This document shows positions 38,001 to 45,100 of a stretch of 64,000 nucleotides of DNA, piece after piece. Each line of letters opens with the position of its first letter. Position 1 is the stretch's first letter. The translations under genes were made by a program, and so were the position numbers. The stretch is from Beta vulgaris subsp. vulgaris (Eukaryota; Streptophyta; Magnoliopsida; Caryophyllales; Amaranthaceae). The notes beneath the pieces were generated by a model that did not search any database, was not told the origin of the DNA, and saw nothing but the letters and a program-made list of their open reading frames with translations. Location: positions 37,533,421 to 37,597,420 of the forward strand of contig NC_079207.1 of the NCBI RefSeq assembly GCF_026745355.1, in the 5' to 3' direction.

Positions 38001-38165
38001 GAGAAAAGAGGGCAGCCTCTATCTGAGCAAATTGAAGTGAAAGAGCAGCCTATACCTGAGAAAGTTGAGGGGAAAGAGGAGCCTCTATCCAAGCAAGTCG
38101 AGGAGAAAGAGGAGCTTGAATCTCAGGCAGATCAAATTCGACCATTTGTCCTGGAAGGTTTGTAG
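4831..38165 (+). CDS. ABCG7: ABC transporter G family member 7 (half-size ABCG/WBC), 11 exons
   Basis: Exons join as 4831-5097, 7368-7558, 7640-7790, 8309-8441, 11295-11496, 11602-11875, 12293-12424, 14615-14835, 33607-33819, 33969-34053 and 37815-38165. Every junction is GT-AG with matching phase, giving 2,220 nt and 739 residues. The order is that of a half transporter: a hydrophobic N-terminal segment (about residues 16-35), a nucleotide-binding domain with Walker A GPSGSGKT (111-118), signature SGGEKKR (about 220), Walker B VIFADEP (239-245) and switch His276, then an ABC2-type membrane domain, and a Glu/Lys-rich tail before a conserved C-terminal [10 protein letters not shown] recognise it as the orthologue of Arabidopsis ABCG7, whose substrate is not established. 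Half transporters act as dimers in a membrane. No inactivating lesion was seen despite very long introns. Length is close to the roughly 725 residues of the Arabidopsis protein. Confidence 0.93.
5098..7367. other. ABCG7 intron 1 with two MITE-like insertions
   Basis: The 2.27-kb intron contains the 199-bp foldback at 5244-5442. It also has a second region at about 6098-6403 whose two sides share 'GGAAAATCA/TTTTCC' blocks and which ends near a run of C (6384-6398). No exon-like coding frame was found in it. The 60-106-codon frames are not supported by composition or family similarity. Confidence 0.6.
5244..5442. mobile_element. Small foldback MITE with TA duplication in ABCG7 intron 1
   Basis: Inverted ends CTTTGTTTGGATA (5244-5256) and TATCCAAACAAAG (5430-5442) are perfect over 13 bases and flanked on both sides by TA. 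A third, internal copy of the motif, CTTTGTTTGGATA, lies at about 5291. The element is 199 bp with no coding capacity. The TA flank is compatible with a Tc1/mariner-type mover, but the termini are not the CTCCCTCCGT type seen elsewhere in the window. Confidence 0.65.
7368..7558 (+). CDS. ABCG7: ABCG7 exon 2 (Walker A)
   Basis: The acceptor is TATGTAG before GTAAGATTT; the donor GTATGA lies at 7559. The exon encodes [15 protein letters not shown] and the Walker A loop GPSGSGKTT (K117 contacts ATP phosphates in this family), followed by NVLAGQL. It ends in the first two bases of a lysine codon completed by exon 3. Confidence 0.93.
7640..7790 (+). CDS. ABCG7: ABCG7 exon 3 (Q-loop)
   Basis: The exon starts after TCCTAG and ends before GTAAGA. 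It encodes [20 protein letters not shown], which includes the Q-loop glutamine, and a helical segment ending LLSKLGL. The intron before it is only 81 bp. In-frame continuation of the exon into either intron meets stops or non-conserved sequence. Confidence 0.93.
8309..8441 (+). CDS. ABCG7: ABCG7 exon 4 (ABC signature and Walker B)
   Basis: The exon encodes residues 204-248: [15 protein letters not shown], then [15 protein letters not shown] (signature), then [10 protein letters not shown] with the catalytic glutamate E244. The acceptor is CCCAAAG and the donor GTATGC at 8442. It ends with the first base of glycine 248. Confidence 0.94.
8442..11294. other. ABCG7 intron 4 (2.85 kb)
   Basis: The intron is AT-rich and has one clear structure: an 81-bp tandem duplication at 8510-8671. 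I see no transposon termini or supported coding sequence in the remainder. It splits the ATPase domain between Walker B and the D-loop/switch region. Confidence 0.6.
8510..8671. repeat. 81-bp tandem duplication in ABCG7 intron 4
   Basis: Two head-to-tail copies, 8510-8590 and 8591-8671, both start TATAGATCACTA and end CCCTATGGTGCT, with only a few substitutions between them. They carry no coding frame. They look like a local slippage or repair duplication. Confidence 0.85.
11295..11496 (+). CDS. ABCG7: ABCG7 exon 5 (D-loop and switch histidine)
   Basis: The exon begins after TTTCAG, completing Gly248 and continuing LDAFQAEKV (D-loop). It then encodes [15 protein letters not shown] with switch His276 and [11 protein letters not shown]. 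The donor at 11497 (GTTGGT) is inferred from phase. It gives a seamless [15 protein letters not shown] join to exon 6, while reading on leads to a stop at 11539. Confidence 0.9.
11602..11875 (+). CDS. ABCG7: ABCG7 exon 6 (linker and connecting helix)
   Basis: It encodes [20 protein letters not shown], a serine-rich linker, and [16 protein letters not shown]. The last is the amphipathic connecting helix that leads into the ABC2 membrane domain in ABCG proteins. The donor is GTATAT at 11876. It is phase 0 at the 3' end. Confidence 0.92.
12293..12424 (+). CDS. ABCG7: ABCG7 exon 7 (start of membrane domain)
   Basis: The 44-codon exon encodes [14 protein letters not shown] and the first membrane helix, [11 protein letters not shown], then [10 protein letters not shown]. 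The acceptor is CTGATCAG and the donor GTATGA. Both ends are phase 0. Confidence 0.93.
12841..13416. repeat. Long foldback (about 264/277-bp arms) in ABCG7 intron 7
   Basis: The left arm, 12841-13104, and right arm, 13140-13416, are imperfect reverse complements around a 35-base loop. Matching blocks include TATGATCATCAAAA with TTTTGATGATCATA, GGCCGCAAACAGACT with AGTCTGTTTGCGGCC, GTACTTCTTG with CAAGAAGTGC, and ATCAAGCAAGCCTC with GAGGCTTGCTTGAT. As part of the ABCG7 pre-mRNA it could form a hairpin of more than 250 bp. It may be a MITE-like palindrome or a locally inverted duplication. No flanking target duplication was identified. Confidence 0.88.
13417..14614. other. Rest of ABCG7 intron 7
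   Basis: About 1.2 kb of AT-rich intron lies between the foldback and exon 8. I see no repeat ends, RNA gene or coding frame in it. Confidence 0.5.
14615..14835 (+). CDS. ABCG7: ABCG7 exon 8
   Basis: The exon encodes [20 protein letters not shown], then [40 protein letters not shown] and [11 protein letters not shown]. This is the conserved E-R-x-V-x-x-R-E loop and two membrane helices of the ABC2 domain. The donor GTAAGG follows AG of an arginine codon at 14834-14835. The next exon is 18.8 kb away. Confidence 0.93.
14836..18239. other. Unassigned intronic sequence
   Basis: No gene is supported here. Around 15,600-16,370 and 16,730-17,580 the sequence looks repeat-like, with a TATA-like region near 16,070 and short duplicated words ('ggcaacgactt' twice near 16,793). 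I could not find paired termini or a target duplication. A 112-codon frame at 17889-18227 has no recognisable features. Confidence 0.35.
18240..19715 (-). mobile_element. Probable LTR relic related to the 23.4/29.1-kb LTRs
   Basis: The right end GACATATCA (to 19715) matches the terminus of the LTRs at 23447 and 29095. Colinear shared words follow: 'aaacctaggg'-like and 'ggttcacca/ggtccacca' near 18490, 'taaaccctag/agcctagaaatagactattca' near 18830, and TTGGAAAGC.CTTGAA near 19463. Both also carry a cluster of CGCCCGGYCGGGCG palindromes (here 19158-19376). No internal domain follows, so it may be a solo LTR. I could not identify the left terminus or a target duplication, so the left coordinate is approximate. 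Confidence 0.6.
20100..20355. mobile_element. Stowaway-like MITE (intron 8)
   Basis: The ends CACCCTCCATCCCTTATTG and CAATAAGGGACGAAGGGAG are near-perfect inverted repeats. They are flanked by TA at 20098-20099 and 20356-20357. At 256 bp, non-coding and AT-rich inside, it fits Stowaway MITEs mobilised by Tc1/mariner transposases. Confidence 0.8.
21496..22329. mobile_element. Non-autonomous hAT-like element with 8-bp target duplication
   Basis: The inverted ends share CTATGAAACAC..GGTACGG on the left and, reversed, CTAGGTAGCACCGATACGG on the right. Many subterminal GTACGGGTACGG / CGTATCCG motifs lie inside both ends (21511-21600 and 22279-22318). The flanks TTCATAAG (21488-21495) and TTAATAAG (22330-22337) differ by one base, giving an 8-bp duplication as in hAT elements. 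The 834-bp interior is purine-rich then T-rich and encodes no transposase. Confidence 0.75.
22840..23441 (+). pseudogene. Ty1/copia polyprotein relic: RT end and RNase H (5' part)
   Basis: Frame-interrupted sequence encodes recognisable copia blocks: a [10 protein letters not shown] motif near 22950, [19 protein letters not shown] near 23110-23165, and [13 protein letters not shown] near 23190-23230. The latter two are the RNase H signature of plant copia elements. Several stops and frameshifts make it inactive. The reading is cut at 23446 by a younger LTR element and resumes at 30652. Confidence 0.82.
23442..23446. repeat. Target-site duplication ATTAC (left; right copy 30647-30651)
   Basis: The identical pentanucleotide abuts both outer LTR ends. 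It also interrupts the copia RNase H relic, so the two copia halves meet when the element and one ATTAC are removed. Confidence 0.93.
23447..24901 (-). repeat. 3' LTR (1,455 bp) of the gag-protease element
   Basis: It is a direct copy of 29095-30646, colinear except for small indels. It lacks two segments present in the other LTR: about 85 bp after AAAAGTTA near 24670, and a CAGTCAACCAGGCG-containing stretch near 24394. It carries several GC-rich palindromes of the type CGCCCGGTCGACCGGGCG between 24318 and 24520. Confidence 0.92.
24902..24913 (-). other. Purine-rich tract next to the 3' LTR
   Basis: On the minus strand the sequence reads CTTGGGAGAGTT directly before the LTR. This is the place and composition of a polypurine tract that primes plus-strand synthesis. 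The match is short and interrupted by pyrimidines. Confidence 0.5.
24914..26571 (-). other. Non-coding interior of the gag-protease element
   Basis: Where pol would follow the protease there is about 1.65 kb of sequence without RT, RNase H or integrase motifs in any frame I examined. It contains A-rich stretches (26510-26555) and T/A-rich tracts (25545-25690). Frames of up to 137 codons here show no family features. It may hold packaging or 3' processing signals, but that is inference. Confidence 0.6.
26572..27102 (-). pseudogene. Retropepsin-like aspartic protease
   Basis: The 176-codon frame includes the active-site block [13 protein letters not shown], a flap region around [13 protein letters not shown], and [19 protein letters not shown]. 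These are characteristic of plant Ty3/gypsy proteases. Within this stretch the frame is open. It ends shortly after the domain with no polymerase downstream. It is separated from gag by frameshifts (27102-27280), so as it stands it is not fused in frame to gag. Confidence 0.85.
27279..28749 (-). pseudogene. gag gene, frameshifted
   Basis: Read on the minus strand from about 28749: a retrotransposon gag domain ([20 protein letters not shown], then [24 protein letters not shown] and [14 protein letters not shown]), then after a frame break a linker (28284-27916) with a CCHC zinc knuckle C-x2-C-x4-H-x4-C at about 28026-27985. A proline/glutamine-rich stretch and a coiled-coil-like [19 protein letters not shown].. 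region (27730-27600) follow, then a Lys/Glu-rich tail. At least four frame changes break the gene. The zinc knuckle and gag core are those of Ty3-type elements. Confidence 0.85.
29071..29088 (-). other. Primer-binding site complementary to tRNA-Asp
   Basis: On the plus strand the 18 bases TCCCCGGCAACGGCGCCA equal the 3' end (with CCA) of plant tRNA-Asp as I know it. The minus strand therefore carries the complement six bases inside the 5' LTR. Athila-type elements commonly use tRNA-Asp. It is not a tRNA gene. Confidence 0.9.
29095..30646 (-). repeat. 5' LTR (1,552 bp) of the gag-protease element
   Basis: It is the longer of the two LTRs and includes the 85-base stretch around 30331-30415 absent from the 3' LTR. 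GC-rich palindromes lie at 29961-30180. By eye the two LTRs are highly similar, implying a fairly recent insertion, but the gag frameshifts show it is no longer functional or was non-functional when copied. Confidence 0.92.
30652..30758 (+). pseudogene. Ty1/copia polyprotein relic, C-terminal end (3' part)
   Basis: Directly after the right ATTAC, the plus strand encodes a [24 protein letters not shown] segment, the usual C-terminal end of plant copia polyproteins (D-x-x-T/K-K-P-L). A G-rich polypurine tract, TTTGAGGGGG, follows at 30748-30756. This confirms that the LTR element at 23447-30646 sits inside a copia element. Confidence 0.78.
30759..31440 (+). mobile_element. Probable 3' LTR of the copia relic (right end uncertain)
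   Basis: TGTTAAAATAGTGAACC follows the polypurine tract, as a copia 3' LTR should. The sequence then is AT-rich with no coding frame. I could not identify the terminal CA or a target duplication, because the 5' part of this element is not recognisable, so the right coordinate is an estimate. Confidence 0.45.
31441..33606. other. 3' end of ABCG7 intron 8
   Basis: Unassigned AT-rich sequence. A C-rich patch (32060-32160) and several pyrimidine runs occur. No repeat ends or credible coding frame were seen before the acceptor TTGTAG at 33601-33606. Confidence 0.4.
33607..33819 (+). CDS. ABCG7: ABCG7 exon 9
   Basis: The exon encodes [60 protein letters not shown] and [11 protein letters not shown]. 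These are the most conserved membrane helices and the extracellular loop of the ABCG7 group. It completes the arginine codon started before the 18.8-kb intron. The donor at 33820 splits the tryptophan codon. Confidence 0.94.
33969..34053 (+). CDS. ABCG7: ABCG7 exon 10
   Basis: The 85-base exon encodes [20 protein letters not shown] and FDLQTGEQ, the re-entry/extracellular region before the last membrane helix in ABCG proteins. The acceptor is ATTTGTAG and the donor GTATCA. Confidence 0.92.
34551..34905. mobile_element. Stowaway-like MITE 1 in intron 10
   Basis: It begins CTCCCCTCGTCCCATAATAT and ends GCACTATATTATGGGATGAAGGGAG shortened here to its last bases, in inverted orientation, flanked by TA on both sides (34549-34550, 34906-34907). 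The 355-bp element is AT-rich and non-coding. Confidence 0.82.
35635..35846. mobile_element. Stowaway-like MITE 2 in intron 10
   Basis: The ends CTCCATCTGTCTCAACTTAATTG and, inverted, CTCCCTTCGTCCCAAATTAATT match with a few differences. They are flanked by TA at 35633-35634 and 35847-35848. At 212 bp it is the shortest of the group. Confidence 0.78.
35970..36228. mobile_element. Stowaway-like MITE 3 in intron 10
   Basis: The termini CTTCCTCCGTTTAGAAATAG and CTATTTCTAAACGGAGGAAG are perfect inverted repeats, extending inward over TTGCACC. TA flanks both ends (35968-35969, 36229-36230). The near-perfect ends suggest it is the youngest of the three. Confidence 0.88.
37815..38165 (+). CDS. ABCG7: ABCG7 exon 11 (last membrane helix and C-terminal tail)
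   Basis: The exon encodes [40 protein letters not shown] (last helix) and a hydrophilic tail. Residues from codon 38013 form three 11-residue repeats ([33 protein letters not shown]), then the conserved IRPFVLEGL and stop TAG at 38163-38165. The final nonapeptide matches the end of Arabidopsis ABCG7, showing that the gene is complete. Confidence 0.93.
   Translation, partial: ALERLSFAGSQIKETLVAQSRILLFWYCTTYLLLEKKRPKYQPLEAPFQDKVYEVLPSDTTDEKRGQPLSEQIEVKEQPIPEKVEGKEEPLSKQVEEKEELESQADQIRPFVLEGL
38013..38111 (+). repeat. Three 33-bp tandem repeats in the ABCG7 tail
   Basis: Three in-frame units at 38013-38045, 38046-38078 and 38079-38111 each encode an 11-residue Glu/Lys/Pro unit. Because the unit is a multiple of three, copy number can change without frameshift. 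Confidence 0.85.
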
Positions 38166-38659
38166 AGTCTTGGGTATATTAATATTGGCATACAATCGGA
38201 AGCAATTATTTTTTTATCTCATACAGGTGCTAAGTAAAGAGGAGATACTTTTGCACTGAAGGAGGCGGTTATGCCTACCCTGGTCAGAGAAGATGTCTAG
38301 CCAGCAAGCTATTCTGCCCAACTTCATAAAGTAGAAAAAGGATAGTTGCCTGTAACTCTGAACATTCTGAAAGACCATGATAAGCTTTGATTTGAACATA
38401 GTGCTTGTAACATTGTACAGAATCACTAAGAATTTTGTCAATTCTGGTGTTTAAACTGGTTCACTCGTAATGTGGTGGCATTCTATTGTCTTTATTATTT
38501 GAGGAGCTTGATTTCACTTTCACGTTCAGTTATTAGAGTAATCAAGCCTTGATGTGTGACTTTGGAACTGAGGAAGGTAAATTTATGTAGAGGGATGATG
38601 CTCTCGGTTTGGTGGTCTAGAATGGCCGTTTTCCAATCACTTGGTCAGAAGTATAGTAG
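38166..38659 (+). other. ABCG7 3' untranslated region and downstream spacer
   Basis: AT-rich sequence follows the stop codon, with no further coding frame. AATAAA was not found in an obvious position, so the polyadenylation site cannot be placed. Confidence 0.4.
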
Positions 38660-38929
38660 TATTCTTAGAATTCTCTCTGCAAATTGTCAACAAAGCACAT
38701 CAAATTCGTGCTAACTGTTCAGATACACTCAAACAAATTCGACTGAGATTCAAGCTTTTGTCAGCTCTTGTTCGAATACACTCAAACATAATTTAAACTC
38801 AATTTGACGTTGACAAACTGTCATCCTACACTCAAACTCAGGTTGACGTTGACAAAACGTCACTCTACACTTAGCTTTAGGTCGACATCAACACGCTATA
38901 TATATTTTGACTCAAAATTTGTGTATACA
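38660..38929 (+). mobile_element. 3' portion of an LTR, same family as 50428-51084
   Basis: The sequence is colinear with 50810-51084: 'gtcaacaaagcacatcaaatt', 'cactcaaac..attcgactgagattcaagc', two copies of 'actcaggttgacgttgacaaaa'-like text, and 'tttgtgtataca' at the end. Its left part is missing, so this is a truncated 5' LTR joined to an internal region. Confidence 0.75.
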
Positions 38930-38934
38930 AATTT

Positions 38935-38950
38935 TGGCACACATGGTGGG
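38935..38950 (+). other. Candidate primer-binding site
   Basis: Five bases after the LTR end comes TGGCACACATGGTGGG, which begins with TGG as primer sites do (complement of the tRNA CCA end). I did not assign the tRNA. Confidence 0.4.
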
Positions 38951-39114
38951 ATTATTGCTGCCTCTCATCTCTGTTTCATTATCAACAACAAATTTGAAAA
39001 TGACCTCGAGGAAGAACATTTTTCAATCTGTTGAAAACTTTGCTAACGCCTCGTTAAAATCAGTAACGTTATGTGACTTTATGGATGACATGACTTGTTT
39101 TTTGCACAAGAGGA

Positions 39115-39951
39115 ATGAAGAAAGATGTTGTCATTGCTTCTTTTATGGTGACCTCAGTTAAAACCATTGAGGAACAACTCTTTGTAATGAACATCCTACT
39201 ACAAAAATTGATGACGGACGCAGAGGAAAAGGATGCTCAAATCAAACTCCAAAACGAGCAAATTGCTGCCCTCAATGAGAAACTTAGTAGAATCCCAGGT
39301 GACACATCATCAAGCCAGGGTGGTCATGAAATCCACCAGCAACTCGATAACTTGAATTGCTAATAATTCATGCTGTCAAGAATCAACTTAGGCAAAGCAC
39401 TCAAGGTATTCATCACTATTATGTAAAGCCTTATACCAAGAGAATTGATAAGTTGCAAATGCCTTTTGGCTACCAGCCCAAAAGTTTCAACAATTCGATG
39501 AGAAAAGAAACCCTAAACAACACATTGCTCACTTGGTAGAAACATGCAACAATGCTGGTACCACAATCGATTTCCTCGTCAAATAATTCGTACGTTCTCT
39601 TAAAGGGACGACCTTTGATTGGTACACCGATCTGCCTTTACAATCCATCAATAGTTGGGATCAAATGGAGGAGAGTTTCTAAACAGGTTCTATACCACTC
39701 GACATACTATCAGCATGGTTGAGTTGACTAAGACTTGCCAATGGAATGATGAGCCCGTCATTGACTACATTAATCGTTGGCGTGCTTTGAGCATGCAATG
39801 TAAAGATAATTTGTCTGAAACTTCTGCAGTGGAAATGTGCATCCAAGGGATGCATTGCGATTTGACTTACATCTTGCAAGGGATCAAACTCAAAACATTT
39901 GAAGAACTAGCAAGTAAAGCGCACGATATGGAGCTTATCAGACTCATATGA
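39115..39951 (+). pseudogene. Retrotransposon gag relic
   Basis: The first part encodes a heptad-rich segment (MTDAEEKDAQIKLQNEQIAA, then LNEKLSR; 39210-39290), likely a coiled coil. After frame breaks near 39360-39660 comes a gag core, with [36 protein letters not shown] and [11 protein letters not shown] before a stop at 39949. These are features of plant LTR-element gag proteins. No zinc knuckle or pol follows. With the LTR piece at 38660 it forms the 5' end of a truncated element. Confidence 0.72.
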
Positions 39952-40272
39952 TGCATCAATGGAGGATCCGTCGACGCCATGATTGTGAAAATTATTCTAT
40001 GTGAAAGATGTTGGGGGCATGAAAACAGAACCACGTTGATACAAACAAAAGATATGGGATAAACATATATTAGTATTACTCTTATGATATTCTTATGATA
40101 TTCTTGTAATATCTCAATTCTTTTTACTTTTATATGATTGTTCTTGGAAGTAGAGGAAAAAATATATGTTATTCCCTATGTATGGGATAAACAAAGAGGT
40201 CATGCTGCATTGGCCAGCAAATAGTAGTATTATGTGTATTATATTTCTTTTAATGAGTAATTTTGTTAACTG

Positions 40273-40962
40273 ATGATTAACCATATGAGAGACATGTATT
40301 ACTTTGAAGAACTTCTTTTGGAAGGAAAAACGGTCCCTGATTTTATAGATGATATTGTTGAGGCCAGTGGTATTAATGCATTTGACTGGGAGCCATGGGT
40401 CAGTGAGGAACCCTACCAAATTCTGTTAGCTTTAATTCACCTTCCTCAGACACCCAAATACCAAATCCTCCATGATAAGTACGCTAATGTAGTCCTACCC
40501 ACTGGGGAATGGAACAGAGATAATCATGAGTTCCAGGGAGTTTGGTTAGCCACTATTCTTCATTTTGGCACCGAGTTAATGTATATAGAAATAGATGGAG
40601 CCCAAAGGGGTGGGGATGCCATTGATATTGACCTACCTAGCCCAGTATCCACAATTTCTTCAGTTGATAGTATGGGATATGAAGGTTCATCTGAGCCTGA
40701 TAGCCCAGAATATACCCCTCGGAATACCCAGGCCAATATGATTATATGGCTATTGACGAGTTGGAGAATGTTATTGAGGCGGGCTACCCAGAGTTTGAAG
40801 TCTCCAGTAACCAGAGGAATATATAGTTTTGTTTCGGCCATGAAACGGCCTAGTTGTCTTAAGAATATTTTGATACACTCAAATGTTCTAGTAGTTGTTA
40901 TGAATAAGGCCTCATATTTGGCCGTGATGTACGAAATATGTGATTGCTATATTTTGAACTAG
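40273..40962 (+). pseudogene. Unknown acidic ORF upstream of chromovirus gag
   Basis: The open frame of 229 codons starts MINHMRDMYYFEELLLEGK, continues through an acidic, Ser/Pro-rich part (SPVSTISSVDSMGYEGSSEP), and changes character near 40735. From there the +2 frame reads DYMAIDELENVIEAGYPEFE and stops at 40826, which fits the preceding acidic sequence better, so a single-base indel is likely. I do not recognise the family. Its place just upstream of gag suggests a leader ORF of the same retrotransposon, or a relic of another gene picked up with it. Confidence 0.45.
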
Positions 40963-41055
40963 TTATATTGACATGGTTATTTATTGAATTGTTTGGTAGA
41001 TAGACAGTAATTCTCTGAATGTTTATATATGTATATTTACTCAAACACTTTTACT

Positions 41056-42040
41056 CCTAGCAGAATGGCAGAAAGAAGGAGGAGTATGGGTTCTATGGTT
41101 AGAAGGCTAGCAAAGATCACTAGAAACATCACTCAAGTGATAGCTAATCAAGAAACCAAGCAGAGTGAGACTGATAGTTTTGGTGAGGTCTTTAAGAGGG
41201 TAGCAGCTGTCAAACCTCCGACTTACCATGGGAAAGAGGACCCAGCTAGCTTAGAAAACTGGATCCGAGAATTTGATAAGCTTTTTGATGCCATAGTGTG
41301 CCCTGAAAACCTTAGATTAATAATGTTGTTTATTATTTGAGAGATGAGGCAGACCTTGGTGGAAACAACGAAAAATGATCTTTTAGAGGATCCGAACTTT
41401 GGGTGGGACGAGTTTAAAGAAGCCCTGAGGATAAGTTTTATCCTGCGTACTTAAGGAAGCAAAAGGCTATGGAGTTCACCAATCTGAGAATGGGGACTAT
41501 GTCTGTTAATGAGTATTATAGCAAATTTTTGGAGTTGATGAGGTTCGCACCTGAGATAGTACCATCTGAGACTTTAAGGCCCAAAGGTTTGAGCAAGGGT
41601 TAACCTTAACTCTCCAAAGTAAGCTAGGAGGAGTAACTTTTGAGACTCTTGATGAAATTTATGGTAGAGCTGCTCACTTATATGGATTAAAGGAAGAGAG
41701 ATTGAAGGGACTTCCTTGGGGAAAAGAGGAAGTATAACAACAATGGGAACCAACAAATTGGAGATAAGAAGCCTAAGCCAATGGTGGATTTAACCAAACT
41801 GAGAAAGATAATAGGTACCTAGTCGGAAGCCTAATGGGAACCAAGGAATGGGAAGAAAGCTGAGAGAACCTTTTTCTGCAAAAGGTGTGATAAGAACACC
41901 CTGGAAAAGATTCAAGGCAACTTGGTGACATGCCATTATTGTCAGAAATTGGGGCACCGTGAATATGAGTGCTTTAGAAAAGCTGGTGGAGAACCTGCAG
42001 TAAACCTGACCCGAGTAGTAAGGCACCTCAGAATGATCAA
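41056..42040 (+). pseudogene. Chromovirus gag, frameshifted
   Basis: The ATG at 41056 begins MAERRRSMGSMVRRLAKITR, leading to the gag core (FKRVAAVKPPTYHGKEDPAS, LENWIREFDKLFDAI). The frame breaks near 41340 and again near 41430 and 41720. A CCHC knuckle, C-x2-C-x4-H-x4-5-C, lies at 41931-41971 (CHYCQKLGHREYEC). Confidence 0.82.
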
Positions 42041-42149
42041 CAGAAGTTAGCTTCTTCCAATGCTGGTGTTAAACCAGGGATGGGAAATCAGTCTAAAGGC
42101 AGAGTTTTTGTCATGAACCGCCGTGAGGCTCAGAATGTTTCTGAGGTAG

Positions 42150-45100
42150 TAGTTGGAACCTTTTTCATTAATTCCTTATTTGTCAAAGTGTTATTTGATT
42201 CATGAGCATCTCATTCATTTATTTCTAGCACTTTAGTAGACAAGCTCCAGTTAAGCAGTCCAGTGTCTATTTCATTAGAAATTGCATTGCCATCAGGGGA
42301 AATGTTTAATTGTACTAGGTTGCATAGTCAAGTACCTTTAGTGATAGTTGGGGGTGAACTTTCCATCCGACTTAGTTGAGTTTGATTTTCAGACCTCGAT
42401 GTGTTTTGGGGATGATTGGTTGGGAAGATTCAAGGCTCAATTGATTGTGAGGCCCAGAAGGTGTCCTTAGTCGGTCCTAAGAAAGAAAGGGTGACTTATA
42501 GGAAGCTTGGGAAGGAGAAGGGAATGAAGATAGTGTCTGCGATGAGAATTCAATCTTATGTGAAGAAGGGGTGTCCGTTATTCTTATGTGGAGTTCAGAG
42601 GATTGAAAAGGAAGATGAGAATAGGGAGATCCAGTCGTATCTGAGTTTCCTGATGTGTTTCCTGAAGAGATACCGGTTGCCACCGGTTAGGGATCTTGAG
42701 TTCACCGTAGAACTTGATGCCAGGAACCGGACCTATTTCAAAGGCTCCTATAGAATGGCTCCAGCTGAGATGAAAGAGTTAAAAGTTCAGTTGGAGGAGT
42801 TTTGGAAAAAGGGTATATAAGACCTAGTTCGTCTCCTTGGGGTGCACCTGTATTGTTCGTGAAAAAGAAGGATGGTAGTTTGAGGTTGTGCATTGATTAT
42901 CGGGAGTTGAACAATGTGACGATCAAGAATAAGTATCCGCTTCCGAGAATGATGATTTATTTGACAGTTGAAAGGAGCGGGATTTTCTCGAAGATAGATT
43001 TAGGTCAGGTTATCACCAATTGAGGATTGCTGAGGGTGATATTCCTAAGACTGCGTTTAGGACGCGTATGGTCACTATGAGTTACAGTGATGCCGTTTGG
43101 TCTGACAACCACCTGCAGTGTTCATGGATTTGATGCATAGGTTTTCAGGCCATACTTGGATAAATATGTGGTTGTGTTTATAGATGATATTTTGATATAT
43201 TCAAAATATAGGAGTGTCATGAGCTGCATTTGAGGGAAGTTTTGTCCACCTAAGAGAGCATAAGTTGTACGCCAAGCTCTCTAAGTGTGAGTTTTGGTTG
43301 GATGAGGTTGCATTTTTGGACATGTTATCTCAAAGGAAGGAGTTTCGTGGATCCTCTAAGATTCAAGCGGTGCGCGATGGCCAACACCGAAGACGTGTTG
43401 ATATAAGGAGTTTCCTTGGGTTAGCTGGTTACTATCGAAGATTTGTAAAGGATTTCTCAAAGATATCGAGACCAATGACTAGCCTGATGAAGAAAGAATG
43501 TAAGTTTGTTGGACTCCAGAGTGTGAGGAAGCTTTTTTCGGTTGAAGGAAAGGTTGACTACAACACCGTTTTGGCTCTACCTGATGAAAGCCAGCAGTAT
43601 GATGTTTATAGTGATGCTTCGAAATTTGGTTAGGGTGTGTATTGATGCAGAACCGGAAGGTCATCGCTTATGCTTCTAGGCAGTTAAACAATAGGTGAAT
43701 TATCCAACCCTGATCTGAATTAGCGGAATAGTGTTTGCTTTGAAGATATGGCGACACTACTTGTATGGGGCAACGTGTAAGTTGTACACGGATCATAAGA
43801 GCTTAAAGTATATTTTCACTCAGAAGGAGTTGAACATGAGGCAGAGGAGGTGGTTGGAGTTGATCAAGGATTATGATCTGAGATCCAGTATCATGAAGGG
43901 AAAGCTAATGTTGTTGCTGATGCATTGAGTCGAAAGTCGAGTTATTCAGTTAATGCAATGGTGCTGCCAAGGCAGTTATGTGTCGAGTTTTAGAAATATC
44001 ATTGGAGTACTAGAAGAAGGCGGTTGAGAAGAATTATTGGGTTCTTTGTCGATTCAACCCTCAATCTATGATGAGATTAGGGAGGGTCAATCAAAGGATG
44101 AAAATTAGAAAAATTCGAGAGAAGATCCGGATGGTAAGTGTCGGATTTCCAGATAGCCGATGATGGAAGTATTCGGTTCAAGGGGAGGTGGTGTATACCA
44201 AGTAATAGAGAAGAGTTGAAGCGGAAATTAATGGAAGAAGCTCATAGCTCACCTTATTCAGTACACCCAGGTGGTGATAAGTTGTATAAGGACATGAAGT
44301 TAAATAGTTTGGTGGCCAAACATGAAGCGAGAGGTAGCAGAGTTCGTGGCTAAGTGTCTCACATGTCAAAAGGTCAAGTTTGAGCACAAGAGGCGCAAGG
44401 GAAGGTTCAACCTCTGGATATTCCGAGATTGGAAATGGGATTCTATATCAATGGATTTTGTGTCTGCATTACCAAGAACTAAGGCTGGAAATGATACAAT
44501 TTGGGTAGTGGTAGATCGTTAACTAAATCTGCAACTTTCATACCTATGAAGAATACTTGGTCGATGGATCAATTGGCTAAAACATATGTGAAGTGGGTGG
44601 TGAAATATCATGGTGTGACATTGTTTCCGATCGTGATTCACGATTCTTGTCCAACTTTTGGCAGAGTTTGCAGAAGGCTTTGGGTACTAATTTGTTAATG
44701 AGTACAACTTTTCATCCGGCTACAGATGGCAAAAGAACGAACAATTCAGACTTTAGAAGATATGTTCGATCTTGTGTTATGGAGTATCAGGGTTCGTGGG
44801 AGGATTTCTTGGATTTAATAGAATTTTCGTACAACAACAGTCATCATGCAAGTATTGGTATGGCTCCGTTTGAGGCTTTTATGGTCGGAAGTGTAGAAGT
44901 TCAGTCAACTGGAATGATATTAGTGAAACTGTGGTGCTTGGACCGAGTTCCTCGAAGAGACGGTGAAAGCAGGTGAAAGTGATTCAAGAAAAGATCAAAG
45001 AGCTCAAATCGGTAGAAGACTTATGTTGATTTGAAGCGAAGGGATGAAGAGTTTCAGGTTGGGGAGAAGGTATTGTTGAAAATATCTCCAATGAAAGTGG

